Positions 47,486-60,446 are shown, counted from the stretch's first letter. The stretch: DNA of 64,000 nucleotides from Lophius americanus (GCA_037951165.1 JBBDHG010000057.1:12116001-12180000), one strand, 5' to 3'. Notes: generated from the letters alone by a model not told the origin. Program-made: numbers and translations.

Positions 47486-48837
47486 AACTTTTATCATACA
47501 TTAACCAGTTTTCTGTCGTTAATGTTTTTGGACATTTTTTGATCTTGTATTTGTAATTCCTAAAAGCACACTGACATCATGCCTTTTTGGTGAATTTATC
47601 TAAGAAGTTTGCTGTTTAAAACTGAAATTTTCACAGATCTTTCCACCTATTTTTATGGACAGACCACTTCCAAAAGGTTTCATAGAATAATAATATCAGC
47701 TTTGTTGATAGGTTTACAGAACAGCTAAGACAGTTAAGAACAGTTACGTTTTTACAAACCAGTTGCACAAGGTTTCAGAAAACTACACCATAATTTTTTG
47801 AAAATGCGTTGTTTTAAAGCCTACTGATTTTCTCTCATGGCTTCAAAATTGAGAACATTTTTTATTTGTTTTTATTAATATTTATTGTTCATTGTCATTG
47901 TTAATTTTCTTTTGTATATAAATGTTGAAATTAGTTGGAGGTCACAATAAACAAGAAGGTCTTTTGAAGAGAATATTCCTGTCTTTAGCTATTATTATTT
48001 CATTTAATGGAATGTAAATTGTTCCCTATATTGAATTAAAATTAGATTTTTATGGTAAATTGTGCGTTGTATAAAAGCAAGTTGTTTTGCTTTTGAGTAA
48101 ACCAAATATATTGATGAAGTTTAAATTATAATTATAGTTTGTAGATAATGAAAAGTTTGAGCAAAGTTGTCACTTATTGCTTTCAAGGATCATAAAGAAT
48201 CACTAGGGTGTACTACGACGGAGATGATCAAGTTTGGCTATACTCTGCATTGAATGTGAACGCACCAAAGCTTCGGATTTTAAGTGTGTGAGGACTGCTG
48301 AACAAATTGGTAATTGCTGCATTGAGCTCTTATAGCATCCAACTTTATTTTGCACTAGCTCTGCTCACCAATAAAGACTTCATGGATATGAATATATGAC
48401 AAAATTGGAACTGGATGGAGGTGTATTGTAATGATAGGTCAGATTTTATATTATATATTATAATTTCCATTTGTGTTCAAAACATTGAACTGATGATAAA
48501 ATCAAATTTTTTCTCAAACATTAGACTTATTTAATGTATCTATTGCAGCAGCCTTTGCATAAAGTTGGTGGCCCCTGCTAGTTTAATGTAAATGTATTTT
48601 TAGTGGGGATTAAGAATATATTTCATACAAGTAAGTCAATAATTTTCCATGTTGTTTGACAGATAATTAAGTGTGGCCTAGGGAGCTGACCACAGTCTTG
48701 GCTAAGTGATGGCCTTGTGTGGATTTATGATAGCTTTAGATATTTCAATTAAATGCTTTATTTGTGGGATAATGCATGTTGCTCGGATTAAATAATTATT
48801 TTGTGTGCTTTTCCAAAAATATATTTATATGTATATA
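47486..48837. other. AT-rich DNA, probably 3' untranslated at first, then unrecognised
   Basis: The first ~470 bases to the AATAAA at 47946 may be the 3' UTR of the gene remnant. Beyond that I see only AT-rich noncoding DNA and a short TATA run just before the Tc1 element. Confidence 0.4.
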
Positions 48838-50120
48838 TACATTACTCCAAAAAATAAAGGGAATACATAATCATCACAGTGCACTCCAAGTCAATCACAC
48901 CTCCGAGATATCAACCTGCTAAATCAGGAAGCAATAATGATTGTGAGTCAATTTCACGTGTTGTTGTGCAAGTGGGACATACAAAAGGTGGAAAGGAGAG
49001 GCAATTAGCAAGACAACCCCTATTAAGGAATGTTTTGCAGGTGGAGGCAACAAACCATTTCCCTCTCCTCATCCTTTCTGGCTGATTCTTTGCTTGTTTT
49101 CCAGTGCCCTCCCCACTAGTGGTAGCATGAAGCGGTATCTGCAGCCCAAAGAAGCTGCTCAGGTAATGTAGCTCCTCCAGGACCAGAAGTCCTGGAGGCC
49201 AGAAGTGCCCTACAAAATGATCTCCAGCAGACCACTTGTGTGCATGTTTTTGCAAAAACTGTCAGAAACAGACTCAATTAAGTAGGCATGAGGGCCCGAC
49301 ATCCCCGAGTTCGGGCCTGTGCGTACAGCATGGCACCATGCAGCCGGATTGGCATTTGCCAGGGAACACCAGAATTGGCAGAGTAGCCATTGGCATCCTG
49401 TTCTCTTCACAAATGAGAACAGGTTCACACCGGGCACATTTGACAAACATGAGAGAGTCTGGAGGCCCTGTTGAGAATGTTCTGCTGCCAGAAACATCCT
49501 CTGGCAAGACTGGTTTGGTGGTGGTTCAGTGATGACCTGGGGAAGCATATCCTTGGAGGGCTGCACAGACTTCCAGGTGCTAGCCAGGGGTACACTGACT
49601 GCTGTTAGTTGTTAGGATGAGATCCTCAGTCCCATTGTCAGACTGCATGCTGGTGAAGTGGGCCCTGGGTTCCTTCTTTTGCATGACAATTCCTGGCCTC
49701 ATGTGGCTGGAGTGTGCCAGCGGTTCCTGGATGATGAAAGCATTGATGCTATTGACCCGTTCTCCAGACCTGAATCCAATCGAGAATCAGAGGGATCTCC
49801 CCAATCTAGGTCTGGGGCGAGATCCCCCAGGAGACCATCCGTCGTCTCACCAGGAGCCCGCCCCTGGTGGGAGTGCATACAGGCACGTGAAGGCCGTACA
49901 CACTACTGAGCCACATTATGAGTTGTCCTGCGGAAACTCACAAAGGTTGGATCAGGCTGGAATCTCATTTTTCCACTTTGTTTTTGAATATGATTCTGAA
50001 TGGAGTCCTCAATGGGTTCATGATTTTGGTTTCCATTGATCGTTCTAACGCTATTTTGTTCTCACCAAATTACACTGTGTAATCAAAAAAGATTTTCTTC
50101 ATATATTCGAGTAATATATA
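48838..50120 (+). mobile_element. Tc1-like transposon, nearly full length, inactive
   Basis: The left end, TACATTACTCC followed by AAAAAATAAAGGGAATAC, resembles the terminal inverted repeat of a common fish Tc1 family ('...AAAAAATAAAGGGAACAC'). The gene would start at ATG 49127 (MKRYLQPKEA). The helix-turn-helix part is deleted just after 49198. The DDE region remains in pieces: LFTNENRF (first catalytic Asp replaced by Asn) near 49410, FLLLHDNSWPHVAGVCQRFL (second Asp present) from about 49670, and a decayed SPDLNPIE (TGAATCCAATCGAGAA, about 49770). It ends with an ARGGHTHY-like region then stop, and a 3' flank shared with the copy at 13.6-14.4 kb. Multiple frameshifts; the right inverted repeat is not recognisable. 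The short (AT)n at 50107-50137 marks the right edge. Confidence 0.88.
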
Positions 50121-50137
50121 AATATATATATATATAT

Positions 50138-50330
50138 TGTGTGAATGGTTATTGCTCCTGATGAGCTGGTGCTAGCTGGTGAGCTAACGTATGCCACCAC
50201 TGGTTCAATATGTGTGTGAACGGGGTAACTGCTAACTACCTTTGACCAATGTGAGGGGCAGAATGTGTTACATAAAGTCAGTCAATTAATGCCAGATGGC
50301 AATGTGGTTGTCAACATGCTTGTATATTGG
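50138..50330 (+). mobile_element. Possible SINE body fragment without its tRNA head
   Basis: CTCCTGATGAGCTGGTGC, TGCCACCACTGGTTCAATAT, GTGTGTGAACGGGGTAACTG and GACCAATGTGAGGGGCAGAA resemble the body of fish tRNA-SINEs ('...GTGTGTGAATGGGTGAATG...'). No A or B box is present. Assignment is from memory and tentative. Confidence 0.4.
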
Positions 50331-50749
50331 AAAGACCAATGACACATGAGAGAAGAATCTTCTATGTGCCTGCTGGACTATCTTAGGCATGCTTTCACTC
50401 TTTGTGCACTCATTGTCTTTTAGCTAAACAACCAGCAAGAATCTTACAAACTGGCTCTGCCAAAATGAATGATTGAGTAGGGCCATTTGGTTGGTTTAAG
50501 ACCAGAGGCACTCACCGACTGTGTTTCATTGAACATCAGTATCCTTGTTATGAGACTACTCCCGGGTTTGATCCTATTGGGAATATGGATGGAGCACAGG
50601 GAAATCTGGTTCTTCATATATCTGCATACATGATAAATACTAGTATCTAGTTACATTACTGCGTTATGTAATGTTTTGAGGAACCTGTGATGTTTATAAT
50701 GAGGCTTTTAATCTAACATTTCTGAAACTGATAGCCTAAATTAAAATTA
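50331..50749. other. No recognisable gene
   Basis: Noncoding DNA with no repeat I can name. Confidence 0.35.
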
Positions 50750-51010
50750 ATTTCTCCCCCGCTGGTTGCATTCCTTTGCGGCAGTGCAATACAATGAGCT
50801 CTGATGGAGAGGTTTCACGATCCAGCGTTTTTTCCTAAATTGCGCTAAATAATATCTTTTGACACCCACCCCTCCCCTCATCACTGGAAAGGATACTTGA
50901 AAGGATAACATCTTTTTTTTCCAATATATAATTATTGATTTTGGGAGGAGGGAGCTGATGTGTGATATAAGCTGCCATTTGGAACCACTAAATTTTACAC
51001 ACTGCATACT
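50750..51010 (+). repeat. Repeat family B (TTAA element), 3' part
   Basis: GAGCTGATGTGTGATATAAG, TGCCATTTGGAACCACTAAA and ATTTTACACACTGCATACTG match the last 70 bases of the element at 42.1-43.0 kb, including its right terminal repeat, here without a clear TTAA. The body before it is more diverged. Confidence 0.68.
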
Positions 51011-51569
51011 GAAGCACAGCAGTTAGATATTGCTTTTTCTTTCTTTTTGGCAGGGATAAGAAACATGCGTAACACTAAAGGCTTACCACAGACAATCATT
51101 TATTGAAATTTTCAATCCAGTGGTTGGACAATGAGGGAATTCAAAGAACAATGATCAGTGTTAAGGAGGAAAGATTTTTCCCTAAGTCTCTTTGAATCAT
51201 CTGAATATAGAAGGATTCCACCATCCAGGTTAAAACAGTCACCAAGGCTAAAATTATTTGATGCAGGCCTCTTCCATTGATATTTTAAGACAAGCAGTCA
51301 TGCATTGCTCTTGGAACAACTGCAGTGTGCACTGATGCAATTTAGATGTAATTTAGATTAATATTTCTGCTCTTGAAATGGTTGTGAGCACAGGTCTCTC
51401 TATCCCACCTTTTGGAAAGAAGACACTCAACCATCATGGAAAAATGCGCCCCCTTCCAAAAAAAGCTATTTCCTGCAATTACAGTGGCTTTAATGTACTT
51501 AGTTATTCTAAATAGAATAAGTGGGTTATTTGAATTTGTCTAATTTGATTGACTTGAAGAATTTTGAGG
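51011..51569. other. No recognisable gene
   Basis: Noncoding DNA leading into the palindrome cluster. Nothing nameable. Confidence 0.35.
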
Positions 51570-51696
51570 ATTTTTCAGAAACCATGGTTTCTGAAAAATG
51601 AGGAAGGATGGAATCGTTTCATTTCTGAAATGGTTTCGTTACAGAAATGAAGCCATTTCAGAAATGAAACCATTTCAGAAATGAAACCATTCCATT
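51570..51696. repeat. Nested palindrome cluster
   Basis: A perfect 30-base palindrome (51570-51599) centres on ACCATGGT. It is followed by a second structure: left arm 51616-51633 is the exact reverse complement of both 51653-51670 and 51670-51687, which are adjacent copies overlapping by one base. With flanks, the 51607-51633 and 51670-51696 arms still pair with very few mismatches. The units are all built from CATTTCAGAAATGAAAC-like text. Confidence 0.96.
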
Positions 51697-54600
51697 GCTT
51701 GTGCACAGAGAAGAAGTGTGTTAGTCTGTAAGAGCATCGAAAGACATCCAAACCTGTTATTTTCCTGAGATAATGATTGATCTTGAGCTTAATAACATCA
51801 TAATGCGTCTGGCATTAACCCACTCTCAGAACACACAGTGTATGCTGCATTTTCTTGTGTGGGACATTGACTGGCTTAATGGTTGCCAGGAGGAGCTCCA
51901 AAAACAAATAAAAAGAAGTGCAGTAGACCACAAAAAAAGACTATTTGAAGTGTAAAATCTCTTGAACCAACATAGTTTTAACAATTAAAACGAAAATACA
52001 CACCCACAAATACCAACAATCCATTACTTTCGACACATTCCAGCATTTATTTTATGTGGAAATCGTGGGAATGTGGGATTGTTTTCTCGCATATACGCAA
52101 TTGTATCTCGTGAAAAATGACCCCGGTCCTATTTTTATTTATTTGTAGTTTAAAAAAAAGCAAGCAAACATATAAATTTGCCTGAGTGTGCAAGGATCCT
52201 AAGAATTTGATCGAGTTGCATGTGAACAAGATTTCTGGTAAAGATCCTCTCAGACATTTATATATGTTTTTTTTTCCCTTTATGCTGCTCTAATGTACTC
52301 TCAAAGACTTTGTATTTATGCTCCCACTGGTTCATACCCATACATTCAAGTCCATATACCATACCCAAAATCTTTTAACTTCATTATTCACCAGCTTCAG
52401 CAGAGTCATCATTCACCACCGAGACCTTCAAGAGACCCTTAGATCACAATCCCTCTGAAAAGTCTGAGTGGCAAAGTCTTTCTAATAGACATATTATCAC
52501 ACATCTGCTGTTGTAATATATCATTCATCTTTTCCAATTCTCTATCTGCATTTTGTTATCTTCTGATGTTGATTTCTGTTTGCACAGTTCAAGGAATAAT
52601 GCATATTTATTCAACATTCTACAAAGCAAAGTTGCAGAAAAAAAGTAAGATGTAGTCTTCTTATACTGCCAAAAAAATTAGCCAGGTGCTCTAGAGGTTA
52701 AAGTGTTAGAAAAAAGCATAAAAACAAAGGCTGCTTAGCCACTTACTCCTGCCACACCAAGATTAAGTTAAGATTGGAGTAAAATAGCTTTATTGTTCAA
52801 GGCATTTTTAGACAAAAAATAATAATCTTAAAAAGAAGAAAAACGCAGATTGATTTAAATTCATAAGGATGTTCTTTAGGGTGACACTTGGAAGAGGTGT
52901 TATCCAGAGTGGTGTGATTCATTAAATAGACAATTAATGACCCCCATGCCAATATAATAGTTATGAGTGTAACTATCACTATTACTACAATGTTTCATCC
53001 TTCATGTTGTAATTGCTATATTACAGATATGCTCTTTATCATTGGACATAAATGAGCCTCAAGATTGAACAAGTGCGAGAGAAGTGAATAATAAGGAGGT
53101 ATCTGAAATAAACCATGGCCTGAATGTGCAAAGGAGCGGTCTTAATGTCTGAAGCGGAGCTTAATTTCATTGAAACAAGGCAAGTGTGGGTACATATTGT
53201 TTCAGTCAACAGGGAGTGTAGAAGAACATCAAGTTCTCCTGCTGTGGATGGGATATTCAGTCCAGTTCTTATGCCTCACTAAGTGCTTTAATATGGCTCA
53301 TTGTTTGCAGGACTTGATAAACGACACCAGAGGGTACGATGGGTCTCGAGTTTTTTTTTGAAGAAACAGACATGAAGGATTGCCAGCCTGGCATGCCAGC
53401 CACCCTGTTGCTCTCTCAAAATTTGGCTCAGAAACAACATGGCAGGCCTTCAAAGCAGTGCAGACAAATGTGTTCATGAAAGAAAGTGCATGGGGGGAGG
53501 GGTAATGGTCATTGCATGATTGAGAGTATTTTGTCCGTGTGCATGTAATTGATTACTTATAGCCTGTGCGTGCATAGTTGAGTGTGGCTGAATGCGTGCA
53601 AGACAGCAAACTTGTGATGTTTGTGAGATTTCTTTGTCACTTCTCGGAAATCCCTTGTGGACAGTAAGTGGCCAACAGAAACTAACTGCTGTAGTAACAA
53701 TGATGTGACAGTAGTTGAGTCACTGTGATCTAGTAGGATCTTGTGTTTATAAACCTTAGTGATGAATATCTGAGGTGTTTATCAGAAGTTGAGTGTCTAT
53801 CCTGTCATCAGGACAGTTTTCTTTGTTATTCTAATGCTATCAATCAACAGCAGCTTGATTTTAACACAGGTTTACTCCCATTGGACTGAGAGAAAGCCGC
53901 CAGTGGTCTTCTTCCATGGTGGGAGACCTTCATCGGTGGTTTTCGCTCGATAACTTCATCCACTACTTCATTAAAAGAAGGAAGTCGGTGGGTCTGATCC
54001 ACTTAAGTTTTTGTGGGATTTAGCCTTGACCAATACAAAATTCTCCTAATGGCGAAGCAAGCTAAGTGACATCTGTAGGATTGTATGGTCTTGTGGGAAG
54101 GTAAGCACTTTACTGAGTAAGCTAAGAAAGAGCTCTCCTCCCATTTTACATTAGCTTAAGATAAGTCAAGATAAGATGCTGACATTCTTGCAAATGCAGC
54201 ATTTTATTTTCAGCACACAATATAAGGACTTTTGGCTGAAGCCTTTGGATATCTCCTACCTTCGTGAGTGACTGATTAACTTTTTGTAAATGCAGAACAG
54301 AAAGTTAAGCATTTTTGTCCAAAAACAGTAACTGATAGTTTGGTTTTAGAGCTTGAAATCTTGCACATTAGAGAGCTAAACTACCCAGCAGAAGTACGAG
54401 CAGACTGAAATAAAAATGAATAAATGAGAGGTGGGGGGATGGGGGGTCCTTGCACTGGGGGGATAAGTGAGTCTGCAGGAGCGATATGTTCACAGAAAGT
54501 TTCGTTGTGGCTCTTTATCTCTGGCCTGGCAGCACTTCAATGCAGGTCTTATCACTATAATGGACACAGGGGAGAGGAAGAGGAGAGGAAGAACACAGTC

Positions 54601-55164
54601 AGCAAATAGTCAAGTAGACTATGGCCATGCACATGACCATAAGGGCATTTATCTTGAAAAACAATGCATACATAGGCGTGCAATCTTTTCTATTCTTGCT
54701 TCTTCTCATCCGTTCATTCTGTGAGCTGAATTCCTGTTTCAATTCCTCTTCGTATCAAGTGGACCTTCCTGGACCTTCTGTAAGATTTCACCCTAGAGGA
54801 CCTGATTGCCTAACATCCTTCACTTTACATTTCGGCTTTCTGCCTCTACATCCGACTCTTAAACTTCAAGAGGCACTGTCAACAGTCAATACAAGAGTCA
54901 CTTTAGATCTAACTTCTAACTTTGTTGATGGGACACTGACCCGCTCCGGGGGATAATGGACCCGGGTGGTCATAAAGCGACATGGCTCAGTGGCTAAAGG
55001 TGATCAACCATTCCTATTGCACTTATGTCGTCAAAGGATATCAGGATTTTGTTAGGATGACTAAAATATGGAATAAAGGGAAAGCAGTGTGTGTGGCGGT
55101 CATGGAGAGCAACAAAGATATCAGCTTTAAGTATCTATTGGCTTATGTCCTGTAATGATATCAC
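51697..55164. other. No recognisable gene
   Basis: Mixed noncoding DNA. A plus frame of 111 codons (54621-54956) begins with a hydrophobic stretch but has no family motif. At about 54980-55030 ACATGGCTCAGTGGCTAAAG resembles a decayed tRNA-SINE A box without a B box. Confidence 0.35.
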
Positions 55165-56030
55165 CAGCCATCCATTCACTTACTTCTGCCTATCCGGGGC
55201 TGGGTCGTAGGAATAAGGGGAGAGAGAGAGAGACAGAGGTTCCAAAGGAGCCTGGCACCTGAATGCTCTGGATCCCATTCTGCCTTTTGGAGACTCTATG
55301 GTCTACAAGTGACCATAAATCCCAGAAAACACAGCGCTCTTGTGGGAAAATAGGGAATGATACATTGGTGCCTGACCATTATAGCCTTTGGAAATGAGGA
55401 GAAAGATTTTGAATTTCATTCTAGATTTTACAGGGGGGGCCATTGCAGGGAAGCTGATATCAGAGAGGGATTTTTCTTTTAAACTGGTGCCCGTCATCTT
55501 TTGGTATGAATTAGCTGGAGAATGACCTGATAATCTGAGAATTGCAGTGGCTAATTTTTGAAACATTTTGTAGATGGAAAAAAAAAAGGCATTCTTGGAA
55601 ATTTGTTTTATCTGGGAGTTAAAGCACATATAATAAAATAAATAAATAAATATAAATAAAAAAGATAACTCCCAGGTTCATTACAGTCGTGTAGGGGGGC
55701 CAAGGTAATGGTTTCCAGACTATTTATTTTATCAAATAATTTGGGTCCCATCACAATAAGTCCAGTTTTATCTGAATTGAGTAACAGAAAATTAACTGTC
55801 ATTAAGGTTTTCATGTTTTTAAGACAAGTTTAGATAAGTGATTAGATTCTCCTAGTTTCATTGATAAGAATAATTGTGTGTCATCTGCAAAACAGTGGAA
55901 GCTTATGAAGTCTTTCCTAATGATAATGTTACCCAAAGGGAGCATATATTATGTAAATTATATATGTTGGTCCAAGCACAGAGCCATGGGGAACTCTATG
56001 AATGCTGTTCATGGACGATCCATCATTAAC
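55165..56030 (-). mobile_element. L2-type LINE fragment with reverse transcriptase motifs, antisense
   Basis: Read on the minus strand from about 56000: VPHGSVLGP (55968-55994, the family's GVPQGSVLGP block), CFADDTQLFLS (Asp-Asp box intact, 55880-55891), LLLNSDKTGLIVMGPK (from about 55790), FNSQIKQISKNAFF (near 55620), and RMKFKIFLLISKGYNGQAPM (near 55420). These appear in the order expected for an L2/Rex1-type reverse transcriptase and its C-terminal part. Frames shift between the first two blocks and later. An (A+T)-rich insertion of ATAAATAA repeats breaks the ORF near 55640. The low-coordinate end shares GAGAGAGA and GACTCTATGG-type landmarks with the 10.0-10.5 kb copy. A short TCCATTCACTTACTTCTGCC piece at 55170 is a remnant of the common TCCATCCATT repeat. 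Confidence 0.85.
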
Positions 56031-58924
56031 AAAATACAAAACGATATATGCTGAAATACTATAGAGCGAATTATCTCATTTTCTCTGTAAAAATGTGCAG
56101 AAATTAACATTAATTAACATTGATTAACATTTTCCACTACTTTCTTCTTTCTTAATGACATTACAGGGTGAAAGTTGAAATGGGGACAAATAAGTTGGAA
56201 ACGTGAGGTAGATGGAAGAGTAAGAGAGCTGACAGAAACAAAAATAATTCTCCATTTGGAGGTAGAAGGTAGAAGAAGATGAGTCCGGCAAACATAAACT
56301 GTTATGCTCCCATCCCATTAAGATAATATACACTGGAACAGCAATCCTAGTAGTATACTAGAAGAGTGTGCAACAAGTGCAGGCCTTTGTAAACAACTGA
56401 AAAAATACAAAGATGAACAAATTGACTCCATCATTCCAATAACACACTATTTTTTATACTTGAGGGGAAAAATCACAGAAGGAGAAATGTCTCCCCTGAG
56501 GAATAGAGCTGGGATTACTCTTGCTGGGAACATCTGAGTGTAAACTTTTCTTCTCTATTACTCCACGCTGTTACAGCAAATTATAATGTGTTGTGGTTAG
56601 CTTTGCCTTCATGATGGAATCAGGATTTAGAAGTCTGTGGCTTCACCACTTCCTAAACACATATCGAGAAAAAAGAGAGTCTTGGAGCTGCCCAGGCATC
56701 GTTAGTTTACCCTGTAGCAAACAAATCCCCCCATCTGGAGGCTGGTCAGTTGGGTTGGAGCAGGAAGAAGAGCCCAGTGAGGACCAACATTGCATCCATG
56801 TGTTTAAATGTCACAAAAATGTTCACTGATTCATCAAAGAGAATACATAAAAACATATCAGATGTCTTATTTGGTAAGTACTCCATATTTGGTGTTTAAA
56901 TAAGCAGCTAATCTGTTTTGCTTGTACTTATCCCAAACATTCCCCTTTGATGATGTTCTGTATTTGATCCGGAAGACATCCATGGACAACTGGACCCACA
57001 ACATTATCCAGAGAGGCGCACACATAGCTCCAATAAAGCTCACAGACATTTTTCCGCAACGACCCAGACAAAGTCTAGAGTATCTCAAATTTGAAACTGT
57101 AACATCTCGTATGAAATTCACAAGAAAGCATTACACCACCTTCTCACTTTCAACTTATTTATTTTCCTGTTTTGACATTGAGCCTTAAGATGAGATAAGA
57201 TAAGATAAGATGGGGATATTTCACGTTTTTTTGATTGAATTTACGAACCAACATTTCACCAGTCTGTTTGTCTGTCAGTCCGAGACACACACATAGACGG
57301 AGTCTGACCGTCCATTTCTGTGGGTTACAGTCTCAAATCTAGTGTATGGTGTGACGTCCCTTCCACCCAAACAGTGGACTGTCCTTAACCTGGCTACTGT
57401 TCTGCTTGAGTTTTGCATGGTCTGAGTGGAAGCGTGGATGATTGATCGTCAACTGGGCCCAGGCGACAAATACTGCCCCCTTTCAGTATGCTTCCTCTCT
57501 CCTTCCTCCCTCTTGATCCCTCCAGCAGACCAGACCACAGCTGTAATATATTTGTCTTAGGCTGCACTTTTTGTTTAAGTTAACTTTAGTGATTTAAATT
57601 GGTTTAAATCTTGTATATAAATTTCTTGATTTTTGACACCAACTTGCATTTGTTACCCATTTTTGTTGCAGTTCTTGATCCAGGCTGTAACATTGGGTTT
57701 TTGAAAGTGATACTGTTGTATAACATAATATTTCATTTTTTGTGACATGGACATCAACGTAAAAGTGACGCTGTGGTTGAGTCAGTCACTTGAATGTCCG
57801 GCTGTTAAAATATTAGGACAACATAAAAGATCAGAGATTGTTCATCATCCATAGAACACTATGACAAATAATAATAATCTGATATCTGTTGGGCTCCAAA
57901 GTCTGGCTAATACCCAAACATAAACAGCAATAAAAAGAGGTCAGAGGCTTCTAGTTCTGGTCTATTTCTCGGCCATTCTTGTTCGTGTTTATCTTGGCTG
58001 AAGCTTCAGCCTTGGAGTCCAGAATACACTCCACAGCTCAGATTTGTTGTGACGTTAGTGAGCCGCTGATACTGCTTGATTATCACTAATCTCCCAGGCT
58101 CCGTACTGAAGAGGCCCGGCGAACAGTGAATCATGCAATTTTCCGATAAAAGGGACGGGATTTCCACACAGGAACAGGAATGACGTTGACCAGGTCAAAC
58201 CTCTGTCATAAGGCCTGGGAACATGAATCAGCTGTCTTTTACGAGACATAAACTCACTGAAACTCACTGAAGGATGATGACGAGCACACTTATCGCTTAT
58301 ACATCTACTGCCTGCATGTTATTGTAGTCTCCATAATGACTCATTAACTGGGGTAAAGAGCATAATCGTACCCCAATGCCTCTCTTTAATCTCAAATTTA
58401 AGCGCAATCAGTTTCATTGGAGATTATTAATCTTGGCATGCACATTTTTCATATATTTCCACTTGAGTGAGCCAATGTTTCTCTGAAAGAGAAATGACAG
58501 AATGTTGTTGGTGCCAGGACAGAAAATATCATTATGGAATTGGAAACATATATAAGTTAATATCAAAGACACTGATCTGGAGCTTCCGATAGGAGGCTGA
58601 AAAGCTACATCTATTATGATCATTATTATTATTAATTATTATTTTTATTATAATTGTATGTTTATGTGAACTAAATCTAATGGCAAGCAATATTTTTATT
58701 TTTATGTTAATATTTTTTTATCAGTGGTTAACCATTTTAACATAGAGTAAAGGTGTCCCTTCTATGTATTATAGTGCCTAAATGGTCATTGTTGCACAGG
58801 GGGCACTTATTTATGAGACACACTTGAGAGACTTAAGTAGTATGGCTGGAATTACTATCAGAAATTATCACATATATCACACCTTTATTTCAATTAAAAT
58901 GGTTTTAAAAAATTCCATTCCATT
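56031..58924. other. No recognisable gene
   Basis: Noncoding DNA. Opposing frames of 84-88 codons overlap at 56867-57188 and have no domain. A short (GATAA)n run lies at about 57188-57210. Confidence 0.35.
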
Positions 58925-59160
58925 TTCTTCTTATCGAGTTCGGGTCGCAGTTGCACTCTCCAGCTCATATTGTGGGATCCTGAGGTTTTACCACAGCAGA
59001 TGACATATATAATCCTTCCAGCGAGTTCTGGGTCTACCCCGGGGCTTCCTCTGAGTTGGAAATGCCTGGAAAACCTCCAGAACATGAGGCATCCCTGACC
59101 CTGCCCTAATCACCTTAACTGGCTCCTTCTGACGCAGAAGAGCATCTCCCCTCCAAGGAT
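58925..59160 (-). mobile_element. Rex3 LINE fragment, antisense
   Basis: A minus-strand frame reads RKPRGRPRTRWKDYICHLLW, the Rex3 motif GRPRTRWRDYIS(R)LAW, preceded by EPVKVIRAG (family 'EPVKVVR'). On the plus strand the same DNA is CAGCGAGTTCTGGGTCTACC, like 16.1 kb. Truncated at both ends. Confidence 0.9.
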
Positions 59161-59889
59161 TATTCGAGGAATAATAATAACACCTAGAGGGCACTCAGAG
59201 AGCACAAACCTCCACCAAGTTACGACAGTAGCCAAGGTTTATATTATTGTGGTAAAACGTTCAGCCATTAACACATTACATATAACAAAAAACACAAATA
59301 AGACAAAGCCTCTGGGTATGATTTAATGCAAATACGTTTATCGTTTTTTCATAATCTTGCTTATACACAAACAATGAAATCAAGGTAAAAAAAAACATAA
59401 CCTCCATGGCAGAAGTAATAATGGCTCTTTATGCTTTAAATTGTTAGCTGTCAGTAATCTTAATACCTTAAATTACGCATAAAGGACTTAAACAGCTTGA
59501 ACCAAGCCAGAAAATGACCTCAGACACCAGAGGGTTTGGAGATTTTGGATGAGACTTGATTGAATTAATGGGGACCGGGGGCCTTGGAGGACTGATGCAC
59601 TCTGCTCTGTTTGTTTATGAATCAACCAGAAGCAAAAGCATGCTACTTCTTTTTTTTTTTAAATATTATGAAAAAAACCCAGCCCTAACCCAACCAAATA
59701 AATAATTTTAGTCAGTACATAACTAATGTTCAATACGCCTTGTGCTCTAAATCCTGCCGCTTATTCAACTACAATTATAATTTATATTTATAAACTAGAT
59801 CTAGACATGTTTAGTGCTGAGTGTTTTGTACAGTACACAATGACATTATGAACAAAACAAACATGAATTCTGGTTATTTAACTGCCGCT
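59161..59889. other. No recognisable gene; possible decayed repeat edge
   Basis: AGAGGGCACTCAGAGAGCAC followed by AAACCTCCACCAAG (59187-59220) is a phrase I associate with a common fish interspersed repeat, perhaps an end of family A, but the body is not present. The remainder is AT-rich and unrecognised. Confidence 0.35.
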
Positions 59890-60151
59890 GTGTATGTGCG
59901 TGTGTGTGTGCCTGCATTTGTGTGTATGTGTGTGTGTCTGTTTGTATTTATGTGTGTGTGTGTGTGTGTGTGTGTCTGTTTGTGTTTGTATGTATGTGTA
60001 TGTGTATGTGTATGTGTGTGTGTGTGTGTGCCTGTATTTGTGTGTATGTGTGTGTGTCTGTTTGTATGTATGTGTATGTGTATGTGTATGTGTATGTGTG
60101 TGTGTGTGTGCCTGTATTTGTGTGTATGTGTGTGTGTCTGTTTGTATGTAT

Positions 60152-60190
<39 letters not shown>

Positions 60191-60215
60191 TGTTTGTGTT
60201 TGTATGTATGTGTAT

Positions 60216-60251
<36 letters not shown>

Positions 60252-60371
60252 CTGTGTGTGTGTTTGTGTGTGTATGTGTATGTGTGTGTGCCTGTATTTG
60301 TGTGTATGTGTGTGTGTCTGTTTGTATGTATGTGTATGTGTGTGTGTGTGTCTGTTTGTGTTTGTATGTAT

Positions 60372-60414
<43 letters not shown>

Positions 60415-60446
60415 TGTGTGTATGTGTGTGTGTGTGTGTGTGTATA
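59890..60446. repeat. Compound GT-rich array with higher-order units
   Basis: About 557 bases of (GT)n with TATG, CCTG and TTTG interruptions arranged in reused blocks. CTG(T/C)ATTTGTGTGTATG followed by GTCTGTTTGTAT occurs at 59911, 60031, 60111 and 60291, and TCTGTTTGTGTTTGTATG at three other places. All six-frame readings (up to 277 codons, Cys/Val or Thr/His) are repeat artefacts. Confidence 0.97.

Noticed and set aside
51607..51696. A CRISPR-like or MITE-like direct repeat set
   Set aside because: Units abut without spacers and are inverted copies of one word; no terminal ends or target duplication.
54621..54956. 111-codon frame with a hydrophobic N-terminus that could look like a signal peptide
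   Set aside because: The mature part has no recognisable family or cysteine pattern, and hydrophobic stretches are common in AT-rich frames.
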